Part shown: positions 1 to 9,613 of the stretch, in pieces | Layout of the letters: each line of letters begins with the position of its first letter | Numbering within the stretch: position 1 is the first letter of the stretch | Source: Roseiarcus sp963805295 | GTDB taxonomy: Bacteria > Pseudomonadota > Alphaproteobacteria > Rhizobiales > Beijerinckiaceae | Reading direction: 5' to 3' | Assembly (NCBI GenBank): GCA_963805295.1 | Contig: CAWDTW010000088.1 | Location: forward strand, 22,907-86,906 | Length of the DNA: 64,000 nucleotides | The notes under the pieces: model-generated | Databases searched by the model: none | What the model was told of the DNA's origin: nothing | The model's input: the letters and a program-made list of their open reading frames with translations, nothing else | Translations under genes and position numbers: made by a program

Positions 1-945
1 GGCGTTGCACAGCGCATGGCCGACGTCGGCGAGCCCGGAGTAAGACTTGAAGCCGTCGTGAACCGCGACGCCGCCGACGAGCCCCTCCGGCATCTCGCCG
101 CGTTTGGCCGACACGCGATAGTGGGTCAGGGTCCCGGTGGCGACGGTGTGCAGCCATTGTCCCTTTCCGGCGACGCGAAAGCCGGTTTCATCGAGGCAGC
201 GAACCGGCGCCGCCGCCGCAAGGGCGGCGATGTGCGCCGCCACCGGCGCGAGCGCCGCAGCCTTGCCGCGCACCCAATTCGCCACGCTGTCCGGGCACAG
301 ACGCAACGCTCCGAAAAGATCATGCATCGCTTCGGCGGCCCGATCCTCGGGAATGAGCTGATGGACGTTGAGATAAACCGCCGCCGCTCGAATGCGCTCG
401 CCGTATTGCGCCGACGAGGCGACGCCCGCGGGAAACTCGGCTTGCGTCTCCCTGCCGCACGCCGCACAGCAATAGAGCGCGCCCTGGTGTTCGGTGACCT
501 CGATCAGCCGCTCGGGCAGGTCGAACACCTGTCGTCTCTCCACCCGCGTTTGCATCGCCGCAGTCAAGACGGCGCGGCAGCGGCTGCACGCTTGCGCTTC
601 GTGCCGCACCACCCGATCCGGCGCCTCGACCTGCCGGAGCGTGTCGCCCTTGTGTCCCGCCTGCCCGCCGCTTTTCTTGCCCGAGCGCCCGCGAAGGCTG
701 CCGGGGATGCGCGGCTTCTTCTTCAGCCCGTCGCTCGACGGCGGCTTGGAGCTGTTCGAACTGTCCAGGTCCAATCGTCGCCGAAGCTCGGCGTTCTCCG
801 CCCGAAGCTCGGCGTTCTCCGCCCGAAGCGCCGCGCTCTCGGCTCGAAGCGCTGCGTTCCCGGCCCGCAAGCCCTCGTGCTCGCGCCGAAGCTCGGCGTT
901 CTCGCGCCGCAGAGCCCCGATCAGCTCGCGAATCTCGGTGGGGAT
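1..945 (-). CDS. IS66 family transposase, 5' part (runs off left edge)
   Basis: DDE transposase of the IS66 family, read on the reverse strand and cut by the window edge at DVGHALCNA, so only about two thirds is present. In order it shows an N-terminal leucine-zipper of repeated heptads (ENAELRA type), the IS66 signature DLDSSNSSKPPSSDG, a zinc-finger-like CSRC/CCAACG segment, and the first catalytic part with LDETGFRV. The heptads are encoded by 21-bp direct repeats around 780-870. There is no in-frame ATG: the frame opens after a TGA at 946-948, and the only nearby ATG (947-949) is out of frame by one base. Either a rare start is used or one base has been gained in the first codons. The family is certain; functionality is not. 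Confidence 0.9.
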   Translation of the reverse strand, partial: MPTEIRELIGALRRENAELRREHEGLRAGNAALRAESAALRAENAELRAENAELRRRLDLDSSNSSKPPSSDGLKKKPRIPGSLRGRSGKKSGGQAGHKGDTLRQVEAPDRVVRHEAQACSRCRAVLTAAMQTRVERRQVFDLPERLIEVTEHQGALYCCAACGRETQAEFPAGVASSAQYGERIRAAAVYLNVHQLIPEDRAAEAMHDLFGALRLCPDSVANWVRGKAAALAPVAAHIAALAAAAPVRCLDETGFRVAGKGQWLHTVATGTLTHYRVSAKRGEMPEGLVGGVAVHDGFKSYSGLADVGHALCNA

Positions 946-1107
946 TCATCCCAACCTTGACTTATGTCTCCACCGTACCTGTCGAGGGCTGGGCCGACAA
1001 ACGCAGAAATTTCACCGAACCTGTGGCAATTCGGACTCACCCAGCTTGGCCCGACTTGAACACCTGATTTTTGCAAGTGGTTGATTGTGTTGGCGTTCCG
1101 GCGAAAT

Positions 1108-2829
1108 TCAAGTCGACGTGGCACTACGCCTTGGGCGGCCGCGGCGTTTTCGGGCGCGTTTGGGCGGGGGCGGCGGCGGACGGGCCTGACGGGCGCGCGG
1201 CGGCAGGGCGACGCGGGCGTATTTGAAGAGGGAGGTCACGCTAGGCGCAGCGTCGGCGCGCACCAGCCAATCGGCGCCGCGGTGGCGGATGCGCAGCTGT
1301 TGCAGGCGGTCGAGATCGCGCAGGAGGTCTTTCCATTCCTGGACGAGGCCGGCTTGGCGCGCGAGGTCGTCGAGATGCTTCTGCATCGACAGCGCCAGGA
1401 AGGAACAAAAGACATGCCCGCGGATGGCGGCGTCGGAGGAATGGAAGATCGGCCGCGTGCGCATGATCGCCTTGGTTCTGCGGAAGAGGTCCTCGACTTG
1501 GAGCAGATCGCGGTAGCGCAGGACCGCCTGCAACGGCGTGACCTTGGCGTTGGTGCGCAGGACGAATACGCCGTCGAAGCGCGCCTCTTCGGCGAGCTTG
1601 CCGGCGTCGATCTCGAATGACCGCCCGCCCTTGGCCCCGACTTTGCGCAGATACCGCCGATAGGCGGAGTTGCCGATCAGCGCCTTGTCGCCCTTCTTCA
1701 ATTGCGCATCGAGCGCGGCGACGATCGCTTCGCGATCCTTGCGGTCGTTCTCGGCCTCTTTTTCGTTGCGGCAGACGACATAGCGAACGCCCTCGAGCTT
1801 CACTTGCTTGACGAAGAGCTGCGTCTCTCCCCTCTTGCGCTCGATCAGGAGGGGCACGAAGGGATCGTCGTCTTCGAGCACGATTTTGCGGACGACGGCG
1901 TCGGAGCGCTCGCGCGCGCCCAGGATGTATTCCAGCTTGCGCTCTTCGAGCCCGGCGATGGTCGCGGCCGAGATCATCCCGCGGTCGGCCACGACGCAGA
2001 CCCGGCCGATCGAAAAGCGCTGGCGCAAGCGATCGACGACCGGCAGCAGCGTCGTCACGTCGGCGGTATTGCCCGGCCACATCTCGGTGCAGATCGGCCG
2101 GCCGTCGCCGTCGACGATGAGGCCGAGGATCATCTGCTTCAGGTCGGGCCGGTAGTCCTTGGAATAGCCGTGCTCGCCCAGCGTCTCGCCGCCCTCGCCG
2201 TAGAACGACAGGCTCGTCGTGTCCATGAACACGGCGGAAAGGTCAGTGAACAGATCGCGGCGGCGTTCGAACAGCTTCTCTTCGATCAGGTCCTTGACGC
2301 AGCGCGGCGCCAGCGCCCCGGCCGGCTTCTCCTCCAACTCCTCGCCGAGCCAGGCCATGGCTCGATAGAAGTGATGCAGCTCGAGCCCCTCGGCGCCCGG
2401 GATGTCGTAATCCGTCATCCACGAGGCGCAGTCGCGGTCCGAGCCCGAGACGAACAGCCGATGCAGGGCGGCGACGAACGCCGCCCGCTCGACCGCGAAC
2501 TCGAACGCGCGTTCCTTCAGCAACTCGGCCAGCACGGCGTCGATCCCGAGCCGCTCCCAGATCCTGCCGAACAACAACGGCCCGCCGATCCGCTTGGCCG
2601 CGACCGACAGCGCGCCCTCGGCGTCCTGGTCGAGCGAGGCAATGAGCAACACCTGATCGGTGAGCTTGGCGCCCGAGGCAAGAAGCGAGGCGAGCGCGCC
2701 GGAGGCGACCAGGTCGTCGGCGCGGCCGAGATTGGCGATCACCCTCTGGCGCACGGCCGCGCCTTCGCGTTTGTTCTCGACGATCTGGACGTAGCCGCGG
2801 TCGCCAGACTTCTTGAGGCGGAAGAACAT
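1108..2829 (-). CDS. IS1634 family transposase
   Basis: Transposase of the IS1634 family (IS4-like DDE fold), about 573 residues, a normal full length. The start is set at the ATG giving MFFRLKKSGDRGYVQIVE, the usual family N-terminus; an upstream in-frame start would add 17 unrelated residues. The first catalytic Asp is in VFMDTTSLSF, the second in VVADRGM; the C-terminal third carries RYRDLLQVEDLFRRTK, where the catalytic Glu is expected. The tail is basic and proline-rich. The frame is intact, so the element may be active. It lies about 160 bp from the IS66 copy, making a nested or adjacent IS pair. I could not fix the terminal inverted repeats by eye. Confidence 0.92.
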   Translation of the reverse strand: MFFRLKKSGDRGYVQIVENKREGAAVRQRVIANLGRADDLVASGALASLLASGAKLTDQVLLIASLDQDAEGALSVAAKRIGGPLLFGRIWERLGIDAVLAELLKERAFEFAVERAAFVAALHRLFVSGSDRDCASWMTDYDIPGAEGLELHHFYRAMAWLGEELEEKPAGALAPRCVKDLIEEKLFERRRDLFTDLSAVFMDTTSLSFYGEGGETLGEHGYSKDYRPDLKQMILGLIVDGDGRPICTEMWPGNTADVTTLLPVVDRLRQRFSIGRVCVVADRGMISAATIAGLEERKLEYILGARERSDAVVRKIVLEDDDPFVPLLIERKRGETQLFVKQVKLEGVRYVVCRNEKEAENDRKDREAIVAALDAQLKKGDKALIGNSAYRRYLRKVGAKGGRSFEIDAGKLAEEARFDGVFVLRTNAKVTPLQAVLRYRDLLQVEDLFRRTKAIMRTRPIFHSSDAAIRGHVFCSFLALSMQKHLDDLARQAGLVQEWKDLLRDLDRLQQLRIRHRGADWLVRADAAPSVTSLFKYARVALPPRARQARPPPPPPKRARKRRGRPRRSATST

Positions 2830-2880
2830 GGGGCTCTCACAACAGAGCACCACACAAAGCGATTCGTCGCCAAATATCAA

Positions 2881-3195
2881 GCGGTAATGCTGCGCACACG
2901 CGGCACTACATTTTGAGAAAATGCTTGACCGCCCTCAATAATATCAATGCCTTGCACGCGCGAGGGCGAGTTTACTGTTCAAGTCGGGCTTGGGAGTTAC
3001 GAAACAGGACCATTACAGGGAGAATATTCGCGCATAACAGGGCGATAACAGGTGGGAGATCGGCCCAGGCCGCCGGCCGCGTCGGCGGCGCGATTCCCGC
3101 GCCTGCGGCGATCCGTCTCATGACAATCGCCGGCCCCTGGGATAGCGTCGGTTAAACGGCCCCTGGGATAGCGTCGGATAAAGAAGAGGGCGGAG
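2881..3195. other. Intergenic stretch with short AACAGG-type repeats
   Basis: No gene is recognised between the IS1634 transposase and scpB. Positions 3004-3052 hold four ACAGG motifs spaced 11, 22 and 11 bases apart in an AT-richer patch. A small duplicated tract (cccctgggatagcgtcgg) occurs at about 3135-3152 and again about 3161-3178, just before the scpB ribosome-binding site. Confidence 0.5.
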
Positions 3196-3971
3196 ATGCC
3201 GTTGACCGACACTGGAGAATTCAGTCGGCACGATCTGTCTCGACCATTTCGAAAAGTGCAATGCGCTCTGCGCCGCGCTCGCCGATGAAATCATCGCCGC
3301 GCTCGACGCCTTCGCGCAGGCGCGCGTGCGCGCCGTCGTCCTGAGGGCGAAACCGGGCGTCAAAATCTGGTCGGCCGGCCACGACGTCGACGAATTGCCC
3401 GAGGGGCATCGCGATCCGCTCGGCTGGTCCGATCCGCTCCGGTGCCTGATCCGGGCGATCGAAAATCATCCGGCCCCGGTCATCGCCATGATCGAGGGCG
3501 GCGTGTGGGGCGGCGCCTGCGAGGCGGCGATGGCCTGCGACATCGTCATCGCGGCCCCCAACGCGACTTTCGCGTTGACGCCGGCCAAACTCGGCGTGCC
3601 GTACAATGTTTCGGGGATGCTGACCTTCCTCAACAGCGCTTCGCTTCGGACGATCAAGGAGATGGTGTTTACCGCGAGGGCCGTCTCGGCGGAGCGGGCG
3701 CTTCAGGCCGGATTGATCAACCGTCTGGTGCCGCTCGGGGACCTCGAGCCCTTCACCTACGCGCTCGCGGCCGACATCATCGGCAACGCGCCGCTCTCGA
3801 TCGCTGTGATGAAGGAGGAATTGCGCATTCTGGCCGGCGCGCATCCGATTTAGCCCGCAAGGCTGGGAACGCGTTCAGGGGCTGAGGCGCGTCGTCTACG
3901 ACAGCTCCGACTATGCCGAGGGCGTCAAGGCGTTCAAGGAGAAGCGGAAGCCGGCCTATCGGGGGGAGTAG
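3196..3971 (+). pseudogene. scpB: Methylmalonyl-CoA decarboxylase (ScpB), broken by two single-base insertions
   Basis: Enoyl-CoA hydratase/isomerase (crotonase) superfamily protein closest in motif content to ScpB/YgfG, which decarboxylates methylmalonyl-CoA to propionyl-CoA. The middle frame has SAGHDVDELP, RDPLGWSDPLR, EGGVWGGACE (oxyanion-hole region) and LTPAKLGVPYN, all diagnostic for ScpB. The ATG at 3196 follows a GGAG-type ribosome-binding site and gives MPLT; removing one base near 3206-3210 joins it to TLENSVGTICLDHFEK. At the other end the frame stops at 3851-3853 right after AHPI; removing one T there restores SPQGWERVQGLRRVVYD and a tail ending KRKPAYRGE at 3971. Both defects are compensable +1 indels, so this is either a recent pseudogene or sequence error. 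Confidence 0.85.
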
Positions 3972-4371
3972 CGTCAACGCGCAACCGCCCGTTCTGCGGT
4001 TCGGCCAGCGTCGGTTTCTCCGGTTGTCCCTTTTGCGTTAACAGCCCAGGTGGACATCAGGACTGTGGCGCCCGGTAGGCGGTCGTCATCCTTCGATGAC
4101 GCCCGCTTCGTGGGCTCCATGCAGGGCAGTTACCTTTTGCCACAAATTGAGAGTGTGTGAGATCGTGGCAAAACGCAGGTCTCCGTTCAATCAGAGTTTC
4201 GGCCGCGCAACCGCGCCGACCGATACGGCTTCGACAGGCGCCAATGCCCGGAACGCGACGGCCGACGGTTCGAAGCGCGTCACGACTGACGCGCAGATCG
4301 ACAATCAATTGCGGATAGCGCGGAGAGGCATGGCCAAGTTCCGCAACGCGCTCCGCACGCTTGCCGGCTGA
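3972..4371. other. Intergenic region, no gene recognised
   Basis: About 400 bases between scpB and a small membrane-protein frame. Short open frames occur on both strands, but none has a recognisable family, a good ribosome-binding site or a matching neighbour. The tract around 4080-4120 resembles dispersed rhizobial repeat sequence. Confidence 0.4.
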
Positions 4372-4731
4372 AGATCGAGCCGCGACAGCCCGCGGATCTC
4401 CCCGACGACGCCGCCCGAGCCCATTGACGAAGACGGGCATCGCCGCCGGCGCCGCCCCGCCAGCCTCGTCGAGCGCCTCCCGGGCTGGATCAGAGGCGCC
4501 GCCCTCTGGCTCCTCAGGCCGGAATCGCGCTGGGCGCGCATCCCGGCCGGCCTTCTCCTGATCCTCGGCGGCTTCCTCGCCATTCTCCCTGTGTTCGGCT
4601 TGTGGATGTTGCCGATTGGACTCATTCTGATCGCGGAAGACGTTCCCGTCGTGCGGCGCGGCTTGCATCGATCCCTCGACTGGCTTGAAAAGCGCTGGCC
4701 GGGTCTGTTTCGAAGCTCGGGCGCCGATTGA
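4372..4731 (+). CDS. Small membrane protein of unknown function (start uncertain)
   Basis: The open frame from 4372 to the TGA at 4731 encodes a convincing C-terminal part: RLPGWIRGAALWLLRPE, then hydrophobic helices RIPAGLLLILGGFLAILPV and LWMLPIGLILIAEDVPVV, then HRSLDWLEKRWPGLFR. This looks like a small inner-membrane protein with two membrane segments and a cytoplasmic amphipathic tail, of a kind common in Hyphomicrobiales but without assigned function. No in-frame ATG or GTG precedes the helices; an ATT at 4423 is the only plausible initiation codon, so the gene either starts on a rare codon or has lost its start to an indel. A weak hairpin with TTTT follows. Confidence 0.5.
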   Translation, partial: RSSRDSPRISPTTPPEPIDEDGHRRRRRPASLVERLPGWIRGAALWLLRPESRWARIPAGLLLILGGFLAILPVFGLWMLPIGLILIAEDVPVVRRGLHRSLDWLEKRWPGLFRSSGAD

Positions 4732-4760
4732 CTAAAGCCGGGATCTGACCCATCTCTAAC

Positions 4761-4794
4761 CGTCCGCGGAGCAAAGGGCTCCGGGCGGAGTTTT
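4761..4794 (+). terminator. Weak hairpin plus TTTT before infC
   Basis: Inverted repeat CGGAGC (4767-4772) / GCTCCG (4778-4783) with loop AAAGG, extended by imperfect outer pairs, followed by TTTT at 4791-4794. It may end the upstream small gene or belong to the infC leader, which is a known site of translational feedback. Confidence 0.35.
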
Positions 4795-4840
4795 CATCTG
4801 GGCCCTGAGCGGTGGTTCACACGAGCATGAGGAGATAGCC

Positions 4841-5380
4841 ATTCGCCGTCCCATGAAAGCAACCGCGGCGCCCGAGAAAGGCGGGCCCCGCACCAATCGC
4901 GACATTCGCGCAGTCCAGGTCCAGCTCATTGACGCCGAGGGTAACAATCGCGGCGTCGTCGATCTTGCAGAGGCGCAGCAGCTCGCCGACGAGGCGGCGC
5001 TCGATCTGGTCGAAATCGTTCCCAACGCGACCCCGCCCGTCTGCAAGATCCTCGATTTCGGAAAATTCCGCTTTCTCGAGCAGAAGAAATCGGCCGAGGC
5101 GCGCAAGCGCCAGAAGGTGGTCGAGATCAAGGAGATCAAGCTGCGTCCGGGCATCGACGACCACGACTACGAAGTGAAGATGCGCTCGGTGCGCCGTTTC
5201 TTCGACGAAGGCGACAAGGTGAAGGTGACGCTGCGCTTCCGCGGCCGCGAGATGGCGCACCAGGACATCGGCTTCAAGCTCCTCCAGCGGGTGAGGACCG
5301 AGACCGCGCCCATCGCCAAGGTCGAGGCCGAGCCGTCGATGGAAGGCCGCCAGATGACCATGGTTCTGGCGCCCAAGTAA
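4841..5380 (+). CDS. infC: Translation initiation factor IF-3, probable AUU start
   Basis: IF-3 binds the 30S subunit, blocks 50S joining and checks start-codon identity. The N-terminal domain has NRDIRAVQVQLID and DLVEIVPNATPPVCKILDFG; after the helical linker KRQKVVEIKEIKLRP the C-terminal domain has RFRGREMAHQDIG and ends RQMTMVLAPK. An ATG lies at 4853, but the frame is open upstream to ATT at 4841, giving IRRPMKA, which matches the usual M-R-R-P N-terminus. The motif GAGGAG sits 6-7 bases before the ATT and badly placed for the ATG. An AUU start is the classic infC feature that lets IF-3 repress its own translation. rpmI and rplT do not follow. A GGCCGC/GCGGCC hairpin at 5425-5441 lies downstream without a T-tract. 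Confidence 0.95.
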   Translation: MRRPMKATAAPEKGGPRTNRDIRAVQVQLIDAEGNNRGVVDLAEAQQLADEAALDLVEIVPNATPPVCKILDFGKFRFLEQKKSAEARKRQKVVEIKEIKLRPGIDDHDYEVKMRSVRRFFDEGDKVKVTLRFRGREMAHQDIGFKLLQRVRTETAPIAKVEAEPSMEGRQMTMVLAPK

Positions 5381-5495
5381 CCGCCCGATCACACTTGGCG
5401 GCGGCATAGGATTTCAGCATTCGGGGCCGCTTTTCGCGGCCGGGGACATTCGCGCCGGCGGTCCTTTTTAGCCGGCGGCGCGCGAGGGCGGAAGT

Positions 5496-6713
5496 TTGAC
5501 CACAGCGCCGACCTATGGCGAGGGCGTCGCCGAACGGCGGAAAACCGCGCAGACGGCGTCGCTCGGCGTGCTCTTCGCCGTCAGCGCCTCGCACCTGCTC
5601 AACGACACGATGCAGTCGCTGGCGCCGGCGCTCTATCCGGTCTTCCGCGACAGGATGGCGCTGACCTTCTTCGAGACGGGCGTCATCACCTTCGTCTTCC
5701 AGACCTCGGCTTCGCTCCTGCAGCCCCTCATCGGCCTCGCCGCCGACCGACGGCCGATGAACTTCCTCCTGCCGGTCGGCATGGCGTTCACCTTGATCGG
5801 CCTCGTCGGGCTCGCCTTCGCCGGCCGCTATCCGCCGCTGCTCGCCTCGGTCGCGGTGATCGGGATCGGCAGCGCGGTCTTCCACCCCGAGGCCTCGCGC
5901 GTCGCCCGCGCGGCGTCGGGCGGGCGGCACGGCTTCGCCCAGAGCCTCTTTCAGGTCGGCGGCAATTTCGGCCAGTCCACCGGACCGCTGCTCGCCGCCT
6001 TCGTCGTCGTGCCGTTCGGGCAGCGTTCGGTGCTCGCCTTCACCGCCCTCGCCGCGGTCGCGGTCGCGCTGCTCGCCCGGGTCAGCCGCTGGCACAGGGG
6101 GCAGCGGTCCCGACGCCAACAGGCCGAGGCCGCCCCCGGTCCGAGGCGTTCGCGCGCCACGGTCGTCTGGACCATCACGGCGCTGATCGTGCTCCTCTTC
6201 TCGAAGGTGCTCTATATGTCGAGCATCAGCAGCTATTACACCTTCTACCTGATGGGCCAGTTCGGCGTGTCGCTGCAGACGGCGCAGGTGATGCTGTTCG
6301 TCTTCCTGGCCGCGGTCGCGGCCGGGACGTTCCTCGGCGGCTCGCTGACCGACCGGCTCGGGCCGAAGACCATCATCTGGGGCTCGATCTTCGGCGTCCT
6401 GCCCTTCACCCTCATCCTGCCCCATCTCGGCCTCGTCGGCACGGCGTTCAACTCGGTCGCGATCGGCCTCGTGTTGTCGTCGGCCTTCTCGGCGATCGTC
6501 GTCTATGCGCAGGAGCTCACCCCGGGCAACGTCGGAGCGGTGGCGGGCCTCTTCTTCGGCCTCTCGTTCGGTCTCGGCGGCGTCGGCGCGGCGCTGCTCG
6601 GCATGGTCGCCGACTATACCAGCCTAAAATTCGTCTACCAGATCTGCGCCTTCTTGCCGGCGATCGGCTTCATCGCCGCCTTCCTGCCGAGCCCGCGGCC
6701 GAAAGCCGCCTGA
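5496..6713 (+). CDS. MFS exporter of the fosmidomycin-resistance (Fsr) type
   Basis: Inner-membrane transporter of about 405 residues with roughly twelve membrane helices. The motifs SASHLLNDTMQSLAPALYPV at the first helix, LIGLAADRRP in the first loop, GSAVFHPEASRVAR and SLFQVGGNFGQSTGP are characteristic of the Fsr-like branch of the major facilitator superfamily, which exports fosmidomycin and related compounds. A basic, Ala-rich cytoplasmic loop (RWHRGQRSRRQQAE) separates the two halves. The start is TTG at 5496 after GGCGGAAG. It lies between infC and convergent topA with short gaps. The natural substrate cannot be read from sequence. Confidence 0.88.
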   Translation: MTTAPTYGEGVAERRKTAQTASLGVLFAVSASHLLNDTMQSLAPALYPVFRDRMALTFFETGVITFVFQTSASLLQPLIGLAADRRPMNFLLPVGMAFTLIGLVGLAFAGRYPPLLASVAVIGIGSAVFHPEASRVARAASGGRHGFAQSLFQVGGNFGQSTGPLLAAFVVVPFGQRSVLAFTALAAVAVALLARVSRWHRGQRSRRQQAEAAPGPRRSRATVVWTITALIVLLFSKVLYMSSISSYYTFYLMGQFGVSLQTAQVMLFVFLAAVAAGTFLGGSLTDRLGPKTIIWGSIFGVLPFTLILPHLGLVGTAFNSVAIGLVLSSAFSAIVVYAQELTPGNVGAVAGLFFGLSFGLGGVGAALLGMVADYTSLKFVYQICAFLPAIGFIAAFLPSPRPKAA

Positions 6714-6783
6714 CCTGACCCGGCCCGGAGGCTATCGGCGACGGCCTCGACAATAGCGCTCGCTCGGGCGCTCGCTTGGCCGC

Positions 6784-9613
6784 TCACTTGCGCTTGGCCG
6801 AGGCTCTCAGTTTCGCCTTGGGCGCGCCCTTGGCCGCGGGCTTGTTCGCGGCGGCGGGCTTCGCCTTCGCCGGCGCGCTCTTGCTCGGCGCCTGCTTGAC
6901 CGGCGCCTTGCGCGCTGACGGCGCGGGCTTGCCCTCGCGCTCGGCGATCAGGTCGAGCGCCTCGCCGAGCGAAATCGAGGCGGGCCGCATGGATTTGGGG
7001 ATGGTCGCGTTGACCTTGCCCCAGTTGACATAGGCGCCGAACCGGCCGTCGCGCACGGTCACCGGCCCGCCGCTCGGATGCTCGCCGATGAGGCGTCCGG
7101 AGACGCCGCCGCCGGCGGCCTTGGCTTTCAAGAGCGCGACCGCGTCGTCGAGCGAGAGATTGGCCGGATCGGTCCCCTTGGGAATGGTCGCGTTGATCTT
7201 GCCGTGGTTGACATAAGATCCGAACCGGCCCTGCTTGACGCTGACCGGCCCGCCGTCGGGATGCTCGCCGAGAACCCGGCCCGCTCCGCCGCCGAAGCGC
7301 GAGGCGCCCGCGCCGCTCTCCTTGGCGACGACGAGGTCGATCGCCCGGTTGGCGCCGACCTCCAGGACGTCGTCGTCGCGGCCGAGGTTGGCGTAAGTCT
7401 TGCCGTGCTGCACATAGGCGCCGTAGCGGCCGATGCCGGCCAGAATCGGCTCGCCGCTCGTCGGATGGCGCGCGACCTCGCGCGGTAGCGACAAGAGCGC
7501 CAGCGCCTTCTCCAGCGTCACGTCCTCGGATTTGAGGCCGCGCGGCAACGAGGAGCGCTTCGGCTTCTCGCCCTCGCCCTGCTGCACGTAGTCGCCGAAG
7601 CGGCCGGTGCGGAGCGTGATCTCCTCGCCCGAATCCGGATCCTCGCCGAGCACCCGCACGCCCGGGTCGGTCGCCCTCGCCGCTTTCGGCGCCGCTCGGC
7701 GACAGGACCCGAGTGAACTTGCATTCGGGATAGTTCGAGCAGCCGATGAAGGCGCCGAACTTGCCGAGCTTCAGCGACAATTGCCCCTTGCCGCAGACCG
7801 GGCAGAGGCGCGAATCGACCCCGTCGCCGCGCTCGGGGAAAATGTGCGGTCCCAGAAGCTCGTTGAGGCTGTCGAGCACCTGTCCGGTGCGCAGGTCCTT
7901 GATGTCGCCGACGGCGCCGGAAAAGTCGTTCCAGAAGTCGCGGAGCAGCGCCTTCCAGTCGATCTCGCTGTTGGAGACCTGGTCGAGCTTCTCCTCGAGA
8001 TCGGCGGTGAAGTCGTAACCGACGTACTTGGTGAAGAAGGACTCCAGGAAGGCCGTCACCAGCCGGCCCTTGTCCTCAGGGATCAGCCGCTTCTTTTCCA
8101 GCCGCACATAGTCGCGCTCGCGCAGCACCGCGATGGTGGAGGCGTAGGTCGAGGGGCGGCCGATGCCGAGCTCCTCCATGCGCTTGACCAGCGTCGCCTC
8201 GGTGTAGCGCGGCGGCGGCTCGGTGAAATGCTGGCTGGCCTCGATCCGCTCCTTGGTCAGCCGCTCGCCCTCGCTCATGGCGGGCAGACGGCTCGACTCC
8301 TCGTCCTCCTCGTCGTCGCGGCCCTCCTGATAGAGGGCGAGGAAGCCGGGGAAGCGCACAACCTGGCCGCTCGCGCGGAAGTCGAGCTTGCGCCGGCCCG
8401 CCTCGGCCAGGATGTCGACCGTGGTGCGCTCGAGCTCGGCGCTCTCCATCTGGCAGGCGATGGTGCGGGTCCAGATGAGTTCGTAGAGTTTGGCCTGCTC
8501 GGGCTCGAGATGGCGGGCGACGTCGCGGGGCCGGCGCGTCATGTCGGTCGGGCGGATCGCCTCGTGCGCCTCCTGGGCGTTCTTCGCCTTGGCGGTATAT
8601 TTGCGCGGCGCGTCCGGCACGTAGGCGTCGCCGAAATCCTTGCCGATCAGCCGGCGCGCGGCCGAGACCGCCTCGGGCGCGAGGTCGACGCCGTCGGTGC
8701 GCATGTAGGTGATGAGTCCGACCGCGCCGTCGCCGATGTCGACGCCCTCGTAGAGGCGCTGGGCGATCTGCATGGTGCGGGCCGGCGCGAGGCCGAGCTT
8801 GCGCGAGGCCTCCTGCTGCAGGGTGGAGGTGGTGAAGGGCGGATAGGGATGGCGCTTGACCGGCTTCGATTCGACCGCCGCGACCGAGAATTTCGCGCCC
8901 TCCAGCGCCGTCCTGAAGGCCTCCGCCTCCGCGCCCGAGCCGACGTCGAGGCGGCTGATCTTCTTGCCGTCGGCGCCGACGAGGCGGGCCGCAAACGGCG
9001 CGCCAGCCTGCGTTTTGAGATGGGCGACGATCGACCAGTATTCGCGCGCCACGAATTTTTCGATCTCGAGCTCGCGGTCGCATACGATCCGCAGCGCGAC
9101 CGACTGCACGCGGCCGGCCGAGCGCGCCCCGGGCAGCTTTCGCCACAGAACCGGCGACAGGGTGAAGCCGACCAGATAGTCGAGCGCGCGGCGCGCCCGA
9201 TAGGCGTCGACCAGCGCCTCGTCGATCTCGCGCGGATGGCGCATCGCCTCCTGGACCGCGTCTTTGGTGACGGCGTTGAACACCACCCGGTCGACGCGCT
9301 TGTCCTTCAAGAGTTTCTTGTTCGTGAGGATTTCATGGATGTGCCAGGAGATCGCCTCGCCCTCGCGATCCGGGTCGGTCGCGAGAATGACCCGATCCGC
9401 GTTCTTGACCGCCCCGCCGATGTCGCTGAGCCGCTTGGCGGCCTTGGCGTCGACCTCCCAGCGCATGGCGAAATCGTCGTCCGGATCGACCGAGCCGTCC
9501 TTGGCGGCGAGGTCGCGCACATGGCCGAAGGAGGCGTAGACGCCGTAATCCTTGCCCAGGTACTTGTTGATGGTCTTGGCCTTTGCGGGCGACTCGACGA
9601 TCACGACTTTCAT
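6784..9613 (-). CDS. topA: DNA topoisomerase I, frameshifted near 7670
   Basis: Type IA topoisomerase that relaxes negative supercoils. The N-terminal TOPRIM domain reads MKVVIVESPAKAKTINKYLG with the acidic triad in ATDPDREGEA; the catalytic Tyr is in GLITYMRTDG; then come RPSTYAS and the zinc ribbon RLCPVCGKGQLSLKLGKFGAFIGCSNYPECKF (first half only). The C-terminus has several GRFGxYVxxGKxNATIPK repeats and a Lys/Ala-rich DNA-binding tail. Reading needs a frame change at 7667-7672: one extra base in GGCGACCGACCC moves the frame from LSPSGAESGEGD into VRVLGEDPDSGEE. With that base removed the protein is about 942 residues, a normal length. Because topA is normally essential, this indel is more likely a sequence error than a real lesion. 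Confidence 0.93.

Noticed and set aside
16..960. Long forward open frame opposite the IS66 transposase
   Set aside because: It is antisense to a frame with clear IS66 motifs and has only low-complexity Arg/Leu-rich sequence.
1702..2916. Long forward open frame of about 400 codons opposite the IS1634 transposase
   Set aside because: Antisense shadow of a recognised transposase in high-GC DNA; no family motifs.
5425..5441. GGCCGC-TTTTC-GCGGCC hairpin after infC as an intrinsic terminator
   Set aside because: No U-tract follows, so it is only a hairpin; termination by it is not supported.
5274..6425. Reverse-strand open frame across infC end and the MFS gene
   Set aside because: Composition is a mirror of the MFS coding sequence; motifs belong to the forward strand.
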